Assembly (NCBI GenBank): GCA_028681035.1
Contig: JAQUJJ010000072.1
Span: forward strand, 1-17,512
Source: Candidatus Cloacimonadota bacterium
GTDB taxonomy: Bacteria > Cloacimonadota > Cloacimonadia > Cloacimonadales > Cloacimonadaceae
DNA: 17,512 nt
Direction of reading: 5' to 3'
The notes under the pieces were generated by a model. The model was not told where the DNA came from and made no database searches. It saw only the letters and a list, made by a program, of their open reading frames with translations. Positions 14,905 to 17,512 of this stretch are shown here, piece after piece. A program made the position numbers and the translations under genes. The stretch's first letter is position 1. Every line of letters begins with the position of its first letter.

Positions 14905-15317
14905 AGAGTTACCGTAAAGAACTACATTTTAACACAGACACACGACGGGGTTTCATTAATATAACCCCCGAAGTTCGTTCTGCCATTAGTGAGAGCGGAA
15001 TTACAGAAGGGTTATGCTTGGTAAATGCCATGCATATAACTGCGTCTGTATTCATCAATGATGATGAGCGTGGCTTACATGCAGATTTTGAGCACTGGCT
15101 GGAACATCTTGCCCCCGAAAAGCCCCATTCCCAGTATAAGCACAACGGTTATGAGGATAATGCTGATGCACACTTAAAGCGTCAGATTATGGGAAGGGAA
15201 GTGGTGGTTGCCATCACTATAGGTGAGCTTGATTTCGGACCTTGGGAACAAATCTTTTATGGTGAGTTCGACGGCTTGCGTGACAAGCGAGTGCTAATCA
15301 AGATTATTGGAGAATAA
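14901..15317 (+). CDS. yjbQ: YjbQ family (UPF0047) protein
   Basis: The 138-residue length and sequence match the YjbQ family, which is annotated in databases as a secondary thiamine-phosphate synthase enzyme although its true role is uncertain. Conserved features include [13 protein letters not shown] (H45), the Y-K-H-N segment at 79-82, the D-N-A-D-A-H run with H91, and the C-terminal [21 protein letters not shown]. The histidines form a putative metal site in solved family members. The ATG overlaps the HAD gene's TGA, so translation is probably coupled. It ends the rightward unit just before a strong terminator. Confidence 0.92.
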   Translation: MKSYRKELHFNTDTRRGFINITPEVRSAISESGITEGLCLVNAMHITASVFINDDERGLHADFEHWLEHLAPEKPHSQYKHNGYEDNADAHLKRQIMGREVVVAITIGELDFGPWEQIFYGEFDGLRDKRVLIKIIGE

Positions 15318-15326
15318 CTAATAAAC

Positions 15327-15359
15327 AAAGAACGGCTTTTTTTACTAAAGCCGTTCTTT
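15327..15359. terminator. Bidirectional intrinsic terminator between convergent genes
   Basis: A 13-bp stem (15327-15339 with 15347-15359) around the loop TTTTACT has a GAACGGC core flanked by an A-tract on one side and a T-tract on the other. It therefore works on both strands: for yjbQ on plus and for the barrel gene on minus. Confidence 0.9.
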
Positions 15360-15388
15360 TCTATTTATCCGAAATATCGCTTCTTTAG

Positions 15389-16006
15389 TTAATCAAAGTA
15401 ATAATACAGCCCTGTCTGAGGGATGTACATCATGATATCCCCATCCTGATTTAATGTTAGGGGCATTTCAATCGCCCATCTGAAATTACGCCCGAGGTTA
15501 AGCTCGAATCCCAAGCCAGCTCCAAGGTAGTAAGAGCCTTCGTTTTTCCACTTCGTACGTTGGGGATGATTGTTTAGTATTGTGTAATAATCTTCAGAAC
15601 CAACATTGCTCTGTAACTCATAATCTTGCTCAAATTGTTTAATTCTGGAAAGTAAGTATGATGCACCTCCAAGTAGGTAGAAACGTCCAGTAGGGTTATC
15701 TCCCAAAGCGTACAAATAATTAAGCCCGAAATTTACATTGGCTCTATGTCCGTCCTCTGTAAATGTAACCTGACTCGCTCCACCATAATTGTCATACATT
15801 GGGCTGTAAAAATACACATCATCGCTACCAAGTGAGATTGCCCCTATTGTCGCTTGAAATCCTTGTTTCCCACTAAACTGGCGATAGCTGAATCCATTGG
15901 CAGACACAGTGCCAAAATGCAGCCCTAAGGCACGCGATGTTTCTGCCATTAGAAGAGAGCCAAACACCAGCATGGCTAAGAGCAAAGTAATCCTAAATCT
16001 ATTCAT
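15389..16006 (-). CDS. Predicted outer-membrane beta-barrel-like protein
   Basis: Secreted protein of 205 residues beginning MNRFRITLLLAMLVFGSLLMAETSRA, a clear signal peptide. The rest is rich in aromatic and alternating hydrophobic residues typical of beta-strands (VNFGLNYLYAL, RFYLLGGASYLL, YYLGAGLGFELNLG). It ends in Y-Y-Y-F-D, close to the C-terminal aromatic signature of outer-membrane barrels. The frame is open further upstream (to 16072), but the signal peptide and the AGGA 8 nt before the ATG at 16006 favour this start; MEI- three codons earlier (16015) is the alternative. I do not recognise a specific family; eight strands would fit the size. It is monocistronic and ends at the shared terminator. 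Confidence 0.75.
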   Translation of the reverse strand: MNRFRITLLLAMLVFGSLLMAETSRALGLHFGTVSANGFSYRQFSGKQGFQATIGAISLGSDDVYFYSPMYDNYGGASQVTFTEDGHRANVNFGLNYLYALGDNPTGRFYLLGGASYLLSRIKQFEQDYELQSNVGSEDYYTILNNHPQRTKWKNEGSYYLGAGLGFELNLGRNFRWAIEMPLTLNQDGDIMMYIPQTGLYYYFD

Positions 16007-16210
16007 AATTTCCATCCTAACTATTTTTCCGATAATGTAATCATATTGTTCGATATAACAAGCACAATTCATGTTAGTGAGTTAACCTGTTCCGTCCTCT
16101 CTGCTCTATGTTATTCGCACAATCCTCCCCTCGAATACCACCTGTACAAAGCACAGGTGGGGCAGTGGTGGCTTTTTGGTGGCAGGAAAGGGAGCTAAGA
16201 GCACGATGTA

Positions 16211-16316
16211 GTTTGACTTACAATTATGCTGCGATAAGTTTGACTTACAATTACGCTGCGATAAGTTTCAATACAAAACAAGCTTAACTATCCATCAGCG
16301 TAATTGTGAGTTAAAC
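16211..16316. repeat. Tandem 27-nt direct repeat with a nearby inverted copy
   Basis: Units 16211-16237 and 16238-16264 are adjacent and identical except for one T/C difference. A third, inverted copy of the first 21 bases lies at 16296-16316 with two mismatches. The second unit and the inverted copy could form a long hairpin with a 37-nt loop. There are no spacers and no protein frame across it. Confidence 0.85.
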
Positions 16317-16620
16317 AGAATACGGCAGCCACGCAGGTTTATCTTTTAACTCATAAATCTGCGAAATGGCAGCTCATAGTGTTTTATTTCGAAGATATTC
16401 TCGCCGATTTATAAGTCAAAAGCCTCGCTAACTTCCTCTTTATCTATTAGTTATATCTTATTCTCTCTTTTTAACCCCCTCTTTTTTCTCTCATTTACTC
16501 TTTTACTCTTTGTTAAATTAAACCTACGCAAAACCATATATTTAAGCTACTTGCACTCAATTCACCATGAACAATTGCCTATTCATCCTTGCTGCCCTGC
16601 CCAATCCTTCCGATAACCAT

Positions 16621-16659
16621 CCGTTAACTATCCCGTATCGCGATATCGGATAGTTACGG
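16621..16659. repeat. Dispersed palindromic repeat, copy 2 (imperfect)
   Basis: The left arm 16621-16640 is identical to 6601-6620. The right arm 16641-16659 pairs with it except for one bulged T and two mismatched positions, leaving practically no loop. The outer arms of copy 1 are not preserved, so this copy looks decayed. Confidence 0.8.
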
Positions 16660-16807
16660 GTTAGTAACCGCCAGTACACAGGATTTGAGCAAGGAAGCAA
16701 AAGAGACAATCGCCGTTTTCAGGCTAATTTGTACTGAGGAAAATGCCCCAAGCCCCATAAATGGCTTATCCCCCACCACATACCAGTCCTTCAATAAAAA
16801 ATAGTTC

Positions 16808-16836
16808 TTGACATAGATTATTAGATGATAAATAGT
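16808..16836 (+). promoter_or_regulatory. Possible sigma-70 promoter for the right-edge gene
   Basis: TTGACA (16808-16813), a 17-nt spacer and AATAGT (16831-16836, four of six matches). The leader to the ATG would be about 120 nt. The -10 box is weak, and a second TTGACT at 16849 lacks a well-spaced partner. Confidence 0.35.
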
Positions 16837-16962
16837 GCAGCAGCTAGTTTGACTATTGATAGAGTATAAGATACGAAGATATCTAATGCTCTCAAAGCAT
16901 TTCAGAACCAATGTGTGGCATGGAAACTAATCTAAGTGACTCAACTCACTTGCGAGGAAAAT

Positions 16963-17512
16963 ATGAAAGCTTATGCGAAGACATTGCTTGTAAGCATCGT
17001 TTTGTTGTTGTGCGCACAAATCGCAGCTCAGACTAATATTGATCTTGTGTGCAACTCTATGTATTCGTGGCAATCTTGGACTAATATTGCCACAAAGGAT
17101 GATCAAGCCTACGCAGTTGGCACAGGTCCATCGATGTATCTGCTGGATCTCAGCGATTCCAATCATCCCCAATACAATGGCGTGTTCAATACGCCCGGAA
17201 CCTATGCGGTAAAGGATATTGAGATTGTTGGAAACACCACCATACTGTTTCAGGATGGGCGTGTACACTGGGTGGACATCAGCATCCCGAACTATCCGGA
17301 GTTAACCGCGTCGGTTTCCTTCACCGGGCAGTATAGTTGGAAGGCAATCTCCGAGAGTCATGCCTACGTGATCAACAGACAAGGTGAACTTTACTGCTAC
17401 AACTTCGCCGATCCATTTACTCCGGTGCTCACTGACTCATTGTATCTAGGGGGTACTAGTAACTATGCAAAAATTGGCATTTTGGGCAACCGTGCATACG
17501 TTAGCGGATTAG
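16963..17512 (+). CDS. Secreted beta-propeller-like protein with LVIVD-type repeats (3' partial)
   Basis: The frame is open from the ATG at 16963 to the window edge (183 full codons, no stop). GAGGAAA precedes the ATG. An N-terminal signal peptide (about 1-22, ending QIAAQ) is followed by repeats of roughly 45 residues, each holding a (V/Y)-x-x-(V/L/Y)-(D/N)-x-(S/A)-x-P-x-x-P pattern: YLLDLSDSNHPQYNG, VHWVDISIPNYPELT and LYCYNFADPFTPVLT. This is the LVIVD-type repeat, thought to form extracellular propeller or solenoid surfaces. The Cys in LLLC lacks the small residue before it expected of a lipobox, so signal peptidase I processing is more likely. Codons favour C or G at the third position (ATC, GCC, ACC, CTG) more than in most neighbours. 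Confidence 0.8.
   Translation, partial: MKAYAKTLLVSIVLLLCAQIAAQTNIDLVCNSMYSWQSWTNIATKDDQAYAVGTGPSMYLLDLSDSNHPQYNGVFNTPGTYAVKDIEIVGNTTILFQDGRVHWVDISIPNYPELTASVSFTGQYSWKAISESHAYVINRQGELYCYNFADPFTPVLTDSLYLGGTSNYAKIGILGNRAYVSGL

Larger units (their letters stand above)
16007..16962. other. Gene-poor divergent region with repeats, hairpins and a pyrimidine-rich tract
   Basis: I see no convincing gene in this 956-bp stretch between two divergent genes for exported proteins. It holds: a hairpin at 16138-16160 (CCACCTGT with ACAGGTGG, 7-nt loop); a tandem and inverted repeat at 16211-16316; a hairpin at 16332-16363 (11-bp stem with one G-T pair, 10-nt loop); a C/T-rich tract at about 16430-16520 on the plus strand; the second copy of the palindromic repeat at 16621-16659; and a possible promoter for the last gene. 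Confidence 0.7.

Noticed and set aside
16211..16264. Possible CRISPR-like direct repeats
   Set aside because: The units are directly adjacent with no spacers, there are only two of them, and no cas gene is in the window.
16654..16911. Minus-strand 85-residue open frame ending in the palindromic repeat region
   Set aside because: No recognisable domain and no clear ribosome site. Its 3' end runs to the edge of the repeat, so it is more likely chance or a remnant than a gene.

Overview
The window reads as a chromosomal segment of a Gram-negative, outer-membrane-bearing, probably fermentative bacterium. My best guess is a member of candidate phylum Cloacimonadota (Cloacimonas-like) or a nearby FCB-group lineage. 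The support is a short group-1 sigma factor without region 1.1, a phosphate butyryltransferase next to a small decarboxylase-gamma-like membrane protein, a secreted protein with LVIVD-type repeats, and a predicted outer-membrane barrel. Clear Shine-Dalgarno motifs (AAGGAGG-type) and a TTGACA/17/TATTAA promoter argue against a typical Bacteroidota genome. The taxonomic guess is inference from gene content and was not tested.

Layout. Positions 1-6349 are all leftward. From upstream to downstream they are a tandem PspC protein, an SLC13-type permease with two RCK_C domains, and then a compact run acyP - LysM/M23 protein - rpoD/sigA - ptb - rlmH - oadG-like. Genes in that run overlap or are spaced by at most 16 nt, and it begins at the best promoter in the window (3949-3977). 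Positions 6350-6756 are a divergent intergenic region with a large perfect hairpin. Positions 6757-12256 are rightward: a fused cytidylate kinase-IspH gene, ribosomal protein S1 with acidic repeat extensions at both ends, and a PAP2 phosphatase that starts on the S1 stop codon. Next come lemA alone, then mscS - HAD phosphatase - yjbQ, closed by a bidirectional terminator shared with a convergent leftward barrel gene. A 956-bp gene-free stretch (16007-16962) full of repeats and hairpins follows, and a secreted LVIVD-type protein runs off the right edge.

How the genes work together. The left operon mixes housekeeping transcription (sigma factor), ribosome methylation (RlmH), cell-wall remodelling (M23), acyl-phosphate chemistry (acylphosphatase, Ptb) and possibly Na+-coupled decarboxylation. 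The cmk-ispH-rpsA-pap2 block joins nucleotide, isoprenoid, translation and lipid-phosphate functions.

I found no CRISPR array, insertion sequence, phage gene or defence system. The most unusual points are: an intrinsic-terminator structure inside the first codons of the PAP2 gene; the cmk-ispH fusion overlapping rpsA; the 18-nt repeat array in the S1 tail; and two copies of a palindromic repeat family about 10 kb apart.
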